Source: an uncultured Bacilli bacterium (GTDB lineage: Bacteria > Bacillota_I > Bacilli_A > RF39 > UBA660). From it: a stretch of DNA of 21,879 nucleotides. Each line of letters opens with the position of its first letter. Positions within the stretch are counted from its first letter, which is position 1. Below the pieces are notes generated by a model. That model saw nothing but the letters and a program-made list of their open reading frames with translations. It ran no database searches and was not told the origin of the DNA. The stretch spans positions 1 to 21,879 of the forward strand of contig CALVUV010000007.1 in the NCBI GenBank assembly GCA_944363685.1. The letters run 5' to 3'. This document shows positions 7,049 to 14,083 of the stretch, piece by piece. A program made the position numbers and the translations under genes.

Positions 7049-7400
7049 CTAACCCTCCTATTATTTCTTTATATTTTGATAAGACTTCTTCTAATGCCAA
7101 TAAAGTATAATATTCACAGATTCCTAACCCTTCTACACTATCGGATTCAGTCTTTAAAGTATCAATATAATCTTCTAACCACTCTATAAACTCTTTTTGT
7201 TGATTAATTAACTTTGTATTTTCTTCATATAATAATTCTATAGTCAAAGTACCTACTTTTTCATATTTCTTTTCAAGTCGTTTCTTTAATTCTTGATTTT
7301 CTCTTTCTTTTTCCATTAGTAAATTAATAAATTGAACTCTACCATAGTCCTTAGTCTTTTCATAAAGTTCATCAAATAGTAATTCTTTTTCACGATTCAT
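7041..7400 (-). CDS. Coiled-coil phage protein with EWLED-EEVL module
   Basis: 119 residues from ATG 7400 behind AGGTGG. A long coiled coil spans residues 30-75 (KERENQELKKRLEKKYEKV), then QKEFIEWLEDYIDTLK and YTLLALEEVLSKYKEIIGG. This C-terminal module is common among small phage proteins and is shared with 4081-4467. Likely a protein-protein adaptor; role unknown. Confidence 0.7.
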   Translation of the reverse strand: MNREKELLFDELYEKTKDYGRVQFINLLMEKERENQELKKRLEKKYEKVGTLTIELLYEENTKLINQQKEFIEWLEDYIDTLKTESDSVEGLGICEYYTLLALEEVLSKYKEIIGGLDE

Positions 7401-7402
7401 AA

Positions 7403-7639
7403 TTACCACCTAGTGAAACCATTATATTTTTTTAAATATTCTTCTAACTCATCAAGAGTTGTTCTTTCACTATCTAATATCGCTATGTTATCACTGCTTA
7501 AATAATCTTCAACGTTACGATTATACAAAAACAACTCCCATCTATACTCATTATCTAAATTTGATTGAACAAATAAATGATACATATTTTTATTAAGTCT
7601 ATTTTGAATTTTAAATAATTGTTCTATTTCTTTATTCAT
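7403..7639 (-). CDS. Hypothetical early protein
   Basis: 78 residues with a helical start (IEQLFKIQNRLNKN) and a middle rich in Tyr, Asn and Glu. It ends NGFTRW. No recognisable motif. Its stop precedes the next ATG by two bases. Confidence 0.62.
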   Translation of the reverse strand: MNKEIEQLFKIQNRLNKNMYHLFVQSNLDNEYRWELFLYNRNVEDYLSSDNIAILDSERTTLDELEEYLKKYNGFTRW

Positions 7640-7911
7640 CTTCTATACCTCACTTTCTTAAATATTTCATCTCTACAATTTTTATTAGAACAATATATAT
7701 GACCACTTACCATAAATATCTCATGACCATAATTAACGTGTCTGTGACAATTAGGACACTCTACAGTATAATCAAGTTCATCATTACTACCATGTTTATT
7801 AACTATCTTAATTGGTGGTTGGCTTAAACTAGCATAGATATATTCATCTTCATTTTTGTCTATAAATTTACTACCAGTAACTGCTCTATTTAATTCTTTA
7901 TATACACTCAT
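7636..7911 (-). CDS. Zinc-ribbon phage protein
   Basis: 91 residues. A C-terminal zinc ribbon is clear: CPNCHRHVNYGHEIFMVSGH then YCSNKNC, giving Cys pairs at about 52/55 and 74/79. The spacing and the G-HEIF-x-SGHIYCSN motif match small single-domain zinc proteins from Gram-positive phages. Probably binds nucleic acid or protein; the exact role is unknown. AAAGGAAT precedes ATG, and the start overlaps the end of the previous gene by 14 bp. Confidence 0.75.
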   Translation of the reverse strand: MSVYKELNRAVTGSKFIDKNEDEYIYASLSQPPIKIVNKHGSNDELDYTVECPNCHRHVNYGHEIFMVSGHIYCSNKNCRDEIFKKVRYRR

Positions 7912-8251
7912 TTTTATTCCTTTCTTCGAAATATTTTTTCTCCCAATTAAATAAATAATCTATTATGTCTTGTCCTATCGTTATGTTATGTGCTTTATTT
8001 TCTTGTTTTTCATAAAATCCATTGAGACTATAATATTTAAACTTACCAGTAATAAGATTTATTTTTGTTAATTTTTCAAGGTCATTTATATAAATTGTTT
8101 CGAACGTAGCATAAATTTTATTTGTACTGTCATCATATTCAATATGTAAATCCTTTAAATCTTCTAACTTTAATTCATAATCATATTGTAAATATTTAAT
8201 TTCTTTTACTTTTATCTTAGGAATAAAATTTTGACTTTCTGATACTAACAT
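7898..8251 (-). CDS. Hypothetical early protein
   Basis: 117 residues. The central part alternates strands (LHIEYDDSTNKIYATFETIY, KINLITGKFKYYSLNG) and the C terminus is helical (QDIIDYLFNWEKKYFEE). A good GAGGAGGTAAATC site precedes ATG. Not recognised. Confidence 0.65.
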   Translation of the reverse strand: MLVSESQNFIPKIKVKEIKYLQYDYELKLEDLKDLHIEYDDSTNKIYATFETIYINDLEKLTKINLITGKFKYYSLNGFYEKQENKAHNITIGQDIIDYLFNWEKKYFEERNKNECI

Positions 8252-8295
8252 GATTTACCTCCTCACTCATTATTCCATCTTTTTAAACTTTTAAA

Positions 8296-8580
8296 TTATT
8301 CCTCTGTCTCATCATCTGCTATTATTTTTAAACAATTAGATAATATTTCTTGATATTCACAAAGATATGAATAATGTTTATGAACTACTGTTAAATCAAG
8401 TTCATTTCTAACTAAACCATCTAAATAAAGTATGATTTTTTTCTGTATTAGTTTTAATTTATCTCTTTCATCAATAATTTCCATAATTTTATAAAATAAT
8501 TTTTGAGTATTTTCATCTAACTTACTAGGTTCTAGCTCCATCATTTGCTTTAACATTTCTTCTCCAGTTTTTTCACTCAT
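8296..8580 (-). CDS. Hypothetical helical early protein
   Basis: 94 residues, all helical and acidic (GEEMLKQMMELEPSKLDE, ERDKLKLIQKKIILYLDGLV, then ADDETEE at the end). TTGGAGG is placed well before ATG. No domain recognised. Confidence 0.65.
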   Translation of the reverse strand: MSEKTGEEMLKQMMELEPSKLDENTQKLFYKIMEIIDERDKLKLIQKKIILYLDGLVRNELDLTVVHKHYSYLCEYQEILSNCLKIIADDETEE

Positions 8581-8594
8581 TACAAACCTCCAAA

Positions 8595-8861
8595 TTAAAT
8601 CTTTTCTTTTTTAAAACCAAAAGTTCCCAAACATTTAATTAACTCAACTTGATATTTTTTCAAGCACTCATCACATAAACACAAAGTTACACTATACCAC
8701 TCATCTAAAATGTTTAATTCTATTTCTTCATATGGTTCGCTATAATAGCCATCATAAATATCTTCTCTACTTTCAAATATTCTTTTATTACATTTATCAC
8801 AGAAAAAAATATGAGTGTTAACTGTATTAGTTATTTCTTTTGGCTTTATTATTTCACCCAT
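8595..8861 (-). CDS. Small protein with two Cys pairs (zinc-binding type)
   Basis: 88 residues. CDKC at about 21-24 and CLCDEC at about 61-66 suggest one zinc site that folds the chain; between them lies an acidic Tyr-rich stretch (DIYDGYYSEPYEE). Similar two-knuckle proteins are frequent in phage early regions. TTGGAG precedes ATG. Confidence 0.68.
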   Translation of the reverse strand: MGEIIKPKEITNTVNTHIFFCDKCNKRIFESREDIYDGYYSEPYEEIELNILDEWYSVTLCLCDECLKKYQVELIKCLGTFGFKKEKI

Positions 8862-9039
8862 TGCAAATCTCCAAATCTCTAGCCTCAGTTATAGAAATAC
8901 TACTACAGTAATCATCTACTAACTCTTCTTTAACAACATCTATAACCCCTGACTGAACTATTGCACTTATAAGAATTATCATAATAATTGCTACTAAAGT
9001 ACACAATACACTAATTAATGCCACCTGCCACTTTTCCAT
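8854..9039 (-). CDS. Small single-pass membrane protein
   Basis: 61 residues from ATG 9039 (TTGGAGGTAAAA upstream; the longer frame would need TTG overlapping that site). One strong membrane helix at about 5-29 (WQVALISVLCTLVAIIMII) is followed by an acidic tail with two Cys. Function unknown; it lies directly after the AbrB-like gene. Confidence 0.68.
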   Translation of the reverse strand: MEKWQVALISVLCTLVAIIMIILISAIVQSGVIDVVKEELVDDYCSSISITEARDLEICNG

Positions 9040-9051
9040 TTTTACCTCCAA

Positions 9052-9285
9052 CTATTTTAAATAACTTATATTATTCTCTTCGAGTAGTTTTTCATAATAC
9101 AGAACTTTCTTTGCTAATTCTTCATTAGCATAAAGCATTTTGCTATATTCACTTTCATCTTTAGAAATAATTATTCTATTATCTTCTAGTTCTATCTTTA
9201 GAATAGTATTTTTATCAATTTCTAATTGTTCTCTTATTTCTTTAGGTATAACTAATCTACCCAACTCGTCCATCTTTTTTGTCAT
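9052..9285 (-). CDS. AbrB/SpoVT-like transition-state regulator
   Basis: 77 residues. I choose ATG 9285 because AAGGAGGAT lies just before it. The N-terminal swapped-hairpin domain is plain: MTKKMDELGRLVIPKEIREQ, then LEIDKNTILKIEL. The C-terminal third is a coiled coil (NEELAKKVLYYEKLLEENN). AbrB-type proteins bind AT-rich DNA as dimers or tetramers and repress host transition-state genes. A perfect 10-bp inverted repeat directly upstream (9305-9331), overlapping a TATAAT, suggests self-regulation and a promoter of its own inside the early operon. Confidence 0.88.
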   Translation of the reverse strand: MTKKMDELGRLVIPKEIREQLEIDKNTILKIELEDNRIIISKDESEYSKMLYANEELAKKVLYYEKLLEENNISYLK

Positions 9286-9304
9286 TTTTATCCTCCTTAT
9301 TCTG

Positions 9305-9331
9305 TGCAATATAACCTATTATTATATTGCA
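9305..9331 (-). promoter_or_regulatory. Operator-like inverted repeat upstream of the AbrB-like gene
   Basis: TGCAATATAA and TTATATTGCA form a perfect 10-bp inverted repeat with a 7-bp spacer, 20 bases before the start codon. On the minus strand the first arm runs into TATAAT, a possible -10 box, but no good -35 is seen. Likely an operator for the AbrB-like protein or another phage repressor. Confidence 0.55.
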
Positions 9332-9374
9332 TAAATCTAATTGCTATTTTTCCTTTATTCTATAAGTCTTAAAT

Positions 9375-9605
9375 CTACATTTTCTTCTTAAAATACTTTT
9401 GATATTTTTTTAATAATTTTTTCATAGTCCTTACAAAGTTATAAGAAGCTATTCTTAATTCGTAAAAAGCATAATCATATGTACTTTTATATCTTTCTAA
9501 AATATCATTTATTTCATTAGAATCTAAGCCTGTAAGCTCTAACTCTTTTTTTAATATAATTAATGGATTATCTAGTTTCTTTAAATGATTATACCTATAT
9601 TTCAT
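9375..9605 (-). CDS. Hypothetical basic helical protein
   Basis: 76 residues, basic, with a run of aromatic and basic residues at the end (MKKLLKKYQKYFKKKM). The middle is helical (LDSNEINDILERYKSTYDYA). It might bind nucleic acid through charge alone. The RBS is weak (AAGAGTG). Not recognised. Confidence 0.6.
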   Translation of the reverse strand: MKYRYNHLKKLDNPLIILKKELELTGLDSNEINDILERYKSTYDYAFYELRIASYNFVRTMKKLLKKYQKYFKKKM

Positions 9606-10035
9606 CTATACACTCTTTATTTAAGACCAGTATTGAATCACAGTCCCAACCATATAAATCGTAATATAACCTATGATCTTCACTTATTAAAACTTCAATA
9701 GCATCATATTTCCTTTTTAATTTTTCAAAGTCAATACACAAGCTTCTATCGTTAATATATTCTGGAACACCATCTTCTAAAGGTAATTTATTCAAATCAT
9801 CATGTGAACTAATTACAAGTACTTTACTATTTTCTTTTAACGTAAAACGAAAACTATTTTCTTCTTTGCATTCACAATAATCTTCATCCTTACACCAATT
9901 ATTCCAACCATATTTTGCATTAATATCGGATGCCCAAAGTCCTCCAATTGGTTTATTCCAACATACATTTTCAACTTCAACAAAAATATCAGGCTCAAAA
10001 TATCTATGACCATAATGTATATATGTTTTACTCAT
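9595..10035 (-). CDS. Conserved phage protein (HYG-GGLWAS family)
   Basis: 146 residues from ATG 10035, taken as start because related proteins begin close to the HYG motif and AGAGG lies 12 bases upstream. Landmarks: IHYGHRYFEPDIF, NKPIGGLWASDINAKYGWNNW, FRFTLKENSKVLVISS, DDLNKLP and YGWDCDSILVLN. This is a family I know from phages and bacterial genomes without an assigned function. The HY start, GGLW box and final CDSILVLN remind me of ADP-ribosyltransferase-like folds, but this is only a guess. Confidence 0.75.
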   Translation of the reverse strand: MSKTYIHYGHRYFEPDIFVEVENVCWNKPIGGLWASDINAKYGWNNWCKDEDYCECKEENSFRFTLKENSKVLVISSHDDLNKLPLEDGVPEYINDRSLCIDFEKLKRKYDAIEVLISEDHRLYYDLYGWDCDSILVLNKECIDEI

Positions 10036-10219
10036 GAACCCATGCATCCTCTGCATAAGAATTAAATATATATGTTTCTATGAATAAACATATTTCTAGA
10101 ACAATAGATATAATAGTATCTAAAACATCTCCAAAAAATAAATAATAAATTATCATACAAGTATTAGCCATTAGAATCGTCAATGCAACATACTTCATAA
10201 TACTTACAAAATATTTCAT
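10028..10219 (-). CDS. Small membrane protein
   Basis: 63 residues from ATG 10219, which has AGGAGG at good distance; the longer frame begins inside the previous gene. Two hydrophobic helices (about 5-28, YVALTILMANTCMIIYYLFF, and 32-52, TIISIVLEICLFIETYIF) are followed by a short acidic tail. Function unknown. Confidence 0.65.
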   Translation of the reverse strand: MKYFVSIMKYVALTILMANTCMIIYYLFFGDVLDTIISIVLEICLFIETYIFNSYAEDAWVHE

Positions 10220-10220
10220 A

Positions 10221-10442
10221 TCAATATATCCTCCTCTCCATGTAATCGATTTTATATGTTTCAACAAGTTCTAAACCTTCATTAAGAATAATTAATCCTC
10301 TTTGTAATTGCTTATACAAATTATTGTAAAGTCCTTCCATATCTTTTTCAGATATATTGTATTTAACTTTAATTACAAAATCTTTATCAAAAGATTGTAG
10401 AATAATTTTTGGTTCATTGTTGTTATTATTTGTTTTCTTCAT
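10221..10442 (-). CDS. Hypothetical early protein
   Basis: 73 residues. It opens with an Asn-rich stretch (KKTNNNNNEPK), then strands (IILQSFDKDFVIKVKYNI) and a helical part (EKDMEGLYNNLYKQLQRGL). Unrecognised; GGAAATT is the only RBS-like sequence. Confidence 0.58.
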   Translation of the reverse strand: MKKTNNNNNEPKIILQSFDKDFVIKVKYNISEKDMEGLYNNLYKQLQRGLIILNEGLELVETYKIDYMERRIY

Positions 10443-10447
10443 ATTTT

Positions 10448-10756
10448 CTAATTTCCTTTCACTAATTTTGCTAATTCTTCTAGATCAACTACTCCACTTT
10501 TAAATAATTGCTCTATTCTTTGTAACTTATTTTCTCGTTTAGTTAAAAACTCATTTAATTTTTCTATCGAAGGACTATCTTCTAAAATCATTACTTCTGC
10601 ATCAATTGCATCTGATATAATTATTGCTATATCATAAGGTAATCTCATAGCATATTTCTTTGACATTGATATTCTAGCCACCTCTGATTTTTTACCTTTT
10701 TCTTCTAATTCATATCCAATTACAAATAAATTTCCTACTTTTAAAATACAAGTCAT
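10448..10756 (-). CDS. Hypothetical early protein
   Basis: 102 residues. A beta-rich first half (ILKVGNLFVIGYELEEKGKK, VARISMSKKYAMRLP) leads into a helical second half ending DLEELAKLVKGN. A GAGGAGGAAT site precedes ATG. It follows the second recombinase gene directly. No family recognised. Confidence 0.65.
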   Translation of the reverse strand: MTCILKVGNLFVIGYELEEKGKKSEVARISMSKKYAMRLPYDIAIIISDAIDAEVMILEDSPSIEKLNEFLTKRENKLQRIEQLFKSGVVDLEELAKLVKGN

Positions 10757-10769
10757 TCCTATTCCTCCT

Positions 10770-11597
10770 CTAAAATTTAATATTTCTTATTTTTAACTCT
10801 TTCTCTTTATTAGTTAACTTTGTATATATCCTAGTCGTTTCTAATGAATTATGCCCTAATATATCAGCTAGACCTGCTATATCGTTTGGATAAGTCTCTA
10901 AATAACATCTAGCAAAATAATGTCTAAAGGCATGAGGATGTACTGCATCTTTACTTATTCTCGCTCTTCCTGCCATTTTCTTTAATCTTCTCCAAATAGT
11001 AGAATTGGCATAAGCTTTACCAGTCTTAGGATTAAATATAATTAGTCCCTCTTTAATTTTTCTATCCCTACAATACTTTCTTATTTCTCTTAATAAATCT
11101 AACTTTACAGGTATTTCTCTTACTTTACCCTTTTTTCTTATTTTCATAGTCTTATCTAAATCTTCTATTCTAAAAAATGCTAACTCAGAAATACGAATAC
11201 CTGTTTCCGCTAATATTCTTAAAATAATGTAATTATCATATTCTTCATACTTTTTAGCTGTTCTTAGTAATCTATGGTAATCAGATTTACTTAAAGAGTA
11301 TTCTAAAGAAAATTTCTTTTGTTGTTTTATAATTTTTACACACAAATCATTTTTACCAATAAAATTTAAAAATTTATTAAGCACTACTAAATAATTGTTT
11401 GTCGTATTAGGCATATATTCATCAATAGTATCTAGTTTATTTTTAAATTCGATTACTGTTGCTTTATTTAACTCTTTATCTTTAGAAAACTCTATAAAGG
11501 CTCTTATATTAGTTTTATATTTTTTTATAGTCAAGTCGGCCTTTTCATCTTCTTTTAAACTTAAAATAAATTCTTCTAACTTCTCTTTTAAATCCAT
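10770..11597 (-). CDS. XerC/D-like tyrosine recombinase (second recombinase)
   Basis: 275 residues with the full catalytic set: R135 (TGIRISEL), lysine near 156-158 (RKKGKVREIP), H222-R225 (HPHAFRHYFA), H249 (LGHNSLETT) and the nucleophile Y258 (RIYTK). The N-terminal SAM-like core-binding domain spans about 3-85. There is no arm-binding domain, so it resembles chromosome/plasmid-resolving Xer enzymes more than a phage integrase. It lies in the early lytic operon, far from attP, so it may resolve phage multimers, invert a segment or use host dif. GAAAGGGG precedes ATG, and a symmetrical 40-bp repeat lies just upstream. Confidence 0.9.
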   Translation of the reverse strand: MDLKEKLEEFILSLKEDEKADLTIKKYKTNIRAFIEFSKDKELNKATVIEFKNKLDTIDEYMPNTTNNYLVVLNKFLNFIGKNDLCVKIIKQQKKFSLEYSLSKSDYHRLLRTAKKYEEYDNYIILRILAETGIRISELAFFRIEDLDKTMKIRKKGKVREIPVKLDLLREIRKYCRDRKIKEGLIIFNPKTGKAYANSTIWRRLKKMAGRARISKDAVHPHAFRHYFARCYLETYPNDIAGLADILGHNSLETTRIYTKLTNKEKELKIRNIKF

Positions 11598-11620
11598 TAT
11601 TTTACCCCTTTCAATAATTG

Positions 11621-11660
11621 TAACAATGCCAAACTCAGTAAGAACAAACTCGCATTGTTA
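11621..11660. repeat. Composite inverted/direct repeat upstream of second recombinase
   Basis: Outer arms TAACAATGC (11621-11629) and GCATTGTTA (11652-11660) are perfect 9-bp inverted repeats. Inside, CAAACTC occurs twice in direct orientation (11630-11636, 11645-11651) around an 8-bp spacer. The whole lies in the 196-bp intergenic stretch before the recombinase start. It could be a recombinase core site, an operator, or a leader hairpin. Confidence 0.55.
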
Positions 11661-11793
11661 AACTAGCCATATATTCCAAGAAGGGAGGTGATTAAAGATA
11701 AACAAGGAGTTCTATATTAAGTAAACAAACAGAAAGGAATGATGTCGGTCGGCGACTATTTGTGCAATAAATTTTCTTACTTTTTCATCTTCA

Positions 11794-12042
11794 TTAGTTG
11801 TTATATTTATCTAAAATTGCTTTTTCAATAGCTTTTCTTAATTCAGATACTATCGGATGCACATAATCGTGATAAGCTTCATTCTTATCTTTATAACTTG
11901 GAAAAGCAATAAATAATCTTTCTTTCCCTTCAATTAATCTAATATTATGAATTGCTAGACTATCATCTAAAATAATAGTTGCATATGCCTTTACAGCTCC
12001 GTTTTCTTCTACTTTCTTTAAATTTACATTTGTTACTTTCAT
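11794..12042 (-). CDS. spoVG: SpoVG family nucleic-acid-binding regulator
   Basis: 82 residues. The start MKVTNVNLKKVEENGAVKAY, then ATIILDDSLAIHNIRLIEG, GKERLFIAFPS and VHPIVSELRKAIEKAILDKY follow the SpoVG fold from end to end: the host protein reads VTDVRLRRV, VHDIRVIDG, LFVAMPSK, AHPINS. SpoVG proteins bind DNA or RNA and affect sporulation, capsule and division in the host; phage copies are common near replication genes. It follows the coiled-coil gene with a TAATG overlap. It is slightly shorter than host SpoVG because the C-terminal tail is missing. Confidence 0.9.
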   Translation of the reverse strand: MKVTNVNLKKVEENGAVKAYATIILDDSLAIHNIRLIEGKERLFIAFPSYKDKNEAYHDYVHPIVSELRKAIEKAILDKYNN

Positions 12043-12554
12043 TATTTATTCTTCCTTTCTTCTCTTCTTAAATAATCTTTAACTTTCTTTTTACTTGATA
12101 ATACTTTATTTTTTTCGTTAAGTTGAATAACTGATGTTTGTAATTTACTTTTCTCTATATTAACTTGGTTTAATTCTCCATGTAGCTTAGTTTTGTCTTC
12201 TTCTAAAAGTCTAATTGTTTTACTTAGTTTCATATTACTCTCTTTTATCATTTCCCTATCAGCAGAAATTTCTTCTATTCTATTTTTTAACTTTTTATTC
12301 TCTTTTTTTAGCCCACCAATAGAACCATTAGCTTTTCTTAAATTATCTTTAAGCTGTTTTACTTTATTTAATAATTTTAACTTTTCATTAGAAATAGTCT
12401 CAGATGCCTCTTGTAATGTTTCTTTTACTCTTCTTTCGTCCAGCAACTCTTGTTGTTTTTTATCTAATCTCTTGCCTAAATCAAAAACTCTATGTTCATA
12501 AGTCTCTAATTCTGCCATTAATTCTTCATACCTTTTTCTGCTTAATAACTTCAT
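12042..12554 (-). CDS. Long coiled-coil protein
   Basis: 170 residues, nearly all one coiled coil (residues 5-155): heptads run through LMAELETYEHRVFDLGKRL, LQEASETISNEKLKLLNKV and KSKLQTSVIQLNEKNKVL. The ends are basic (KKKVKDYLRREERKNK). Such proteins between helicase and recombination genes may act as scaffolds or recombination mediators, but no known domain is visible. Its ATG overlaps the preceding TGA (ATGA). Confidence 0.7.
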   Translation of the reverse strand: MKLLSRKRYEELMAELETYEHRVFDLGKRLDKKQQELLDERRVKETLQEASETISNEKLKLLNKVKQLKDNLRKANGSIGGLKKENKKLKNRIEEISADREMIKESNMKLSKTIRLLEEDKTKLHGELNQVNIEKSKLQTSVIQLNEKNKVLSSKKKVKDYLRREERKNK

Positions 12555-12817
12555 ATAATTTCAACCTCCTTATTATTTAGTTTTAAGAGCAAATTAGTTG
12601 CTAGTTCTTCAAGTTGTTTATTCTTAAGTTTTTCTTTTCTTAATTCTTCATGCAATTTTATATTTTCTAAAGCAGTATCAGTATTTGAAAATACTAATTT
12701 AACTAATTCTATAGGTAATCTTACAGAATTTTTAGTCATATAAACGTTATAAGTATTACCTGTTATTTCTTCTAACCTACTAACCCTTTTTTCTAATTCT
12801 TTCAATTCTGTTTCCAC
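12551..12817 (-). CDS. Hypothetical helical protein
   Basis: 88 residues from a GTG start behind AAAGGAAT. It shows an N-terminal coiled coil (ELKELEKRVSRLEEITGN), a short strand region (NVYMTKNSVRLPIELVKL), then helix. It lies between the helicase and the coiled-coil protein, with a four-base overlap to the latter. Unrecognised. Confidence 0.65.
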   Translation of the reverse strand: METELKELEKRVSRLEEITGNTYNVYMTKNSVRLPIELVKLVFSNTDTALENIKLHEELRKEKLKNKQLEELATNLLLKLNNKEVEII

Positions 12818-12820
12818 TTC

Positions 12821-14083
12821 TTATTCCTTTCTCCAATTATTTGGTTCATTATAAATTTTATTGGTTCCTTTAACATCAAATCTTTGAGTTTGTTGATTAT
12901 ATTCAAGAGTAAGAATCCCAGTTTGACCATTTCTATTTTTGCCAATTATTACCTCTACTTCTTCAACTTTCATTTCAATTCCTTTGTAATAATTTTCATT
13001 ATGGAGCATTAGAACTGTTGTAGCAGACTGCTCTAATTCTCCAGTTTCTTTAAGATCACTAATTTTAGGTCTCTTATCTTTTGTGTTTTCAGAATTTCTA
13101 TTAATCTGAGCGACTAAAAAGATAGTACAGTCATAATCTAATGATATTTGTCTCAACTCTTTAACAATAGCAGTTGTCTTCTCATATAAAGATTTAGTCT
13201 TATCATTACTCCCTATTAATCCTACATAGTCAATAAATGCTAATGTATGCCCTTGTTTACTTTCTTCGATAATTCTCTTTCTAATGCTAGAAATAGTCTG
13301 ACTTCTACTAATTACTTTAATGTTCTTATTAGCAATAGCTTTACTGCCTTTAATCAGTTGTTCTTTCTGATAATCAGTTGCAGGATTAACTTGATAACTA
13401 ATTGGAATCTTTGTATTTATTCCAACTAATCTCTGGTATACTTGTTTATCACTCATTTCCATGTTGAATAAAATACAATTATATCTATCTGCTAAATCTT
13501 CCATTAAATTCAATACGAATCCTGTCTTACCAATACCTGGTCTAGCTGAAACCACAACTAAATCATGTTCTTGTATGTTCGCATATTTAGATAATTTTTC
13601 AAATCTAAAATTAATCCCTTTATTTTTAGAATTAATTATTTTAAAAACTTCTTCGCCAGTTAATTTATTAGCTGATGTTTTAATGCTTAAAGCTTCGTAC
13701 TTATGAATAGACGTTAATAGTTCTTCCTGTGATATTTGATTATTTTTAAACTTGTCAATAGCACCTAAAATCAAATCATTTACATATCTTTCAAATAATA
13801 ATTCCTGATAGTAATCAAACCTATTACCAAACGAGTTTGTCATAATATTAACCATTTTGGTAATTATTACTTCTTGATTAAATCTCTGATTAAATAAATG
13901 CTTATATTTCTCTCCTAAAGCTATTAAATCTATGTTTCTAATATCTTGATACTGTTGCTTTAAAAGCTTAACTATAAATCTATTTTCTTGATTTTTAAAA
14001 CAGTCATCTGGAATAACTAATTTTGCAATATTTTCAGGATGTAATATCAAGCAACCTATTACTTCATCTTCTAAATCTAGCAT
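12821..14083 (-). CDS. dnaB: Replicative DNA helicase, DnaB family
   Basis: 420 residues. N-terminal DnaB domain at about 3-110 (DLEDEVIGCLILHPENI); RecA-like motor with Walker A SARPGIGKT (179-187), NMEMSDKQVYQRL, and Walker B LAFIDYVGLIG (281-291), followed by the QINRN and ELEQSATTVLMLH motifs. It unwinds phage DNA ahead of host polymerase. It directly follows the DnaD-like initiator with a TAATG overlap, so the two are made together; the initiator probably loads this helicase at the origin. It is slightly shorter than host DnaB (about 450). Confidence 0.96.
   Translation of the reverse strand: MLDLEDEVIGCLILHPENIAKLVIPDDCFKNQENRFIVKLLKQQYQDIRNIDLIALGEKYKHLFNQRFNQEVIITKMVNIMTNSFGNRFDYYQELLFERYVNDLILGAIDKFKNNQISQEELLTSIHKYEALSIKTSANKLTGEEVFKIINSKNKGINFRFEKLSKYANIQEHDLVVVSARPGIGKTGFVLNLMEDLADRYNCILFNMEMSDKQVYQRLVGINTKIPISYQVNPATDYQKEQLIKGSKAIANKNIKVISRSQTISSIRKRIIEESKQGHTLAFIDYVGLIGSNDKTKSLYEKTTAIVKELRQISLDYDCTIFLVAQINRNSENTKDKRPKISDLKETGELEQSATTVLMLHNENYYKGIEMKVEEVEVIIGKNRNGQTGILTLEYNQQTQRFDVKGTNKIYNEPNNWRKE

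Noticed and set aside
11744..11755. GTCGGTCGGCGA as a third copy of the antisense target element
   Set aside because: Only GTCGGTC is shared; the flanks and loop differ and the orientation relative to transcription is opposite.
11743..11835. Plus-strand 31-codon hydrophobic peptide (MMSVGDYLCNKF onward) resembling a type I toxin
   Set aside because: Most of it is antisense to the spoVG 3' end, which by composition gives Phe/Ile/Leu-rich shadows; the RBS spacing is also too short.
12193..12501. Plus-strand frame opposite the coiled-coil gene
   Set aside because: Ser/Leu/Phe-rich shadow of a Lys/Glu/Asn-rich minus-strand gene, with no RBS. The same applies to plus-strand frames at 5559-5765, 9140-9334, 11395-11661, 13247-13429, 13461-13706, 14267-14467 and 21098-21286.
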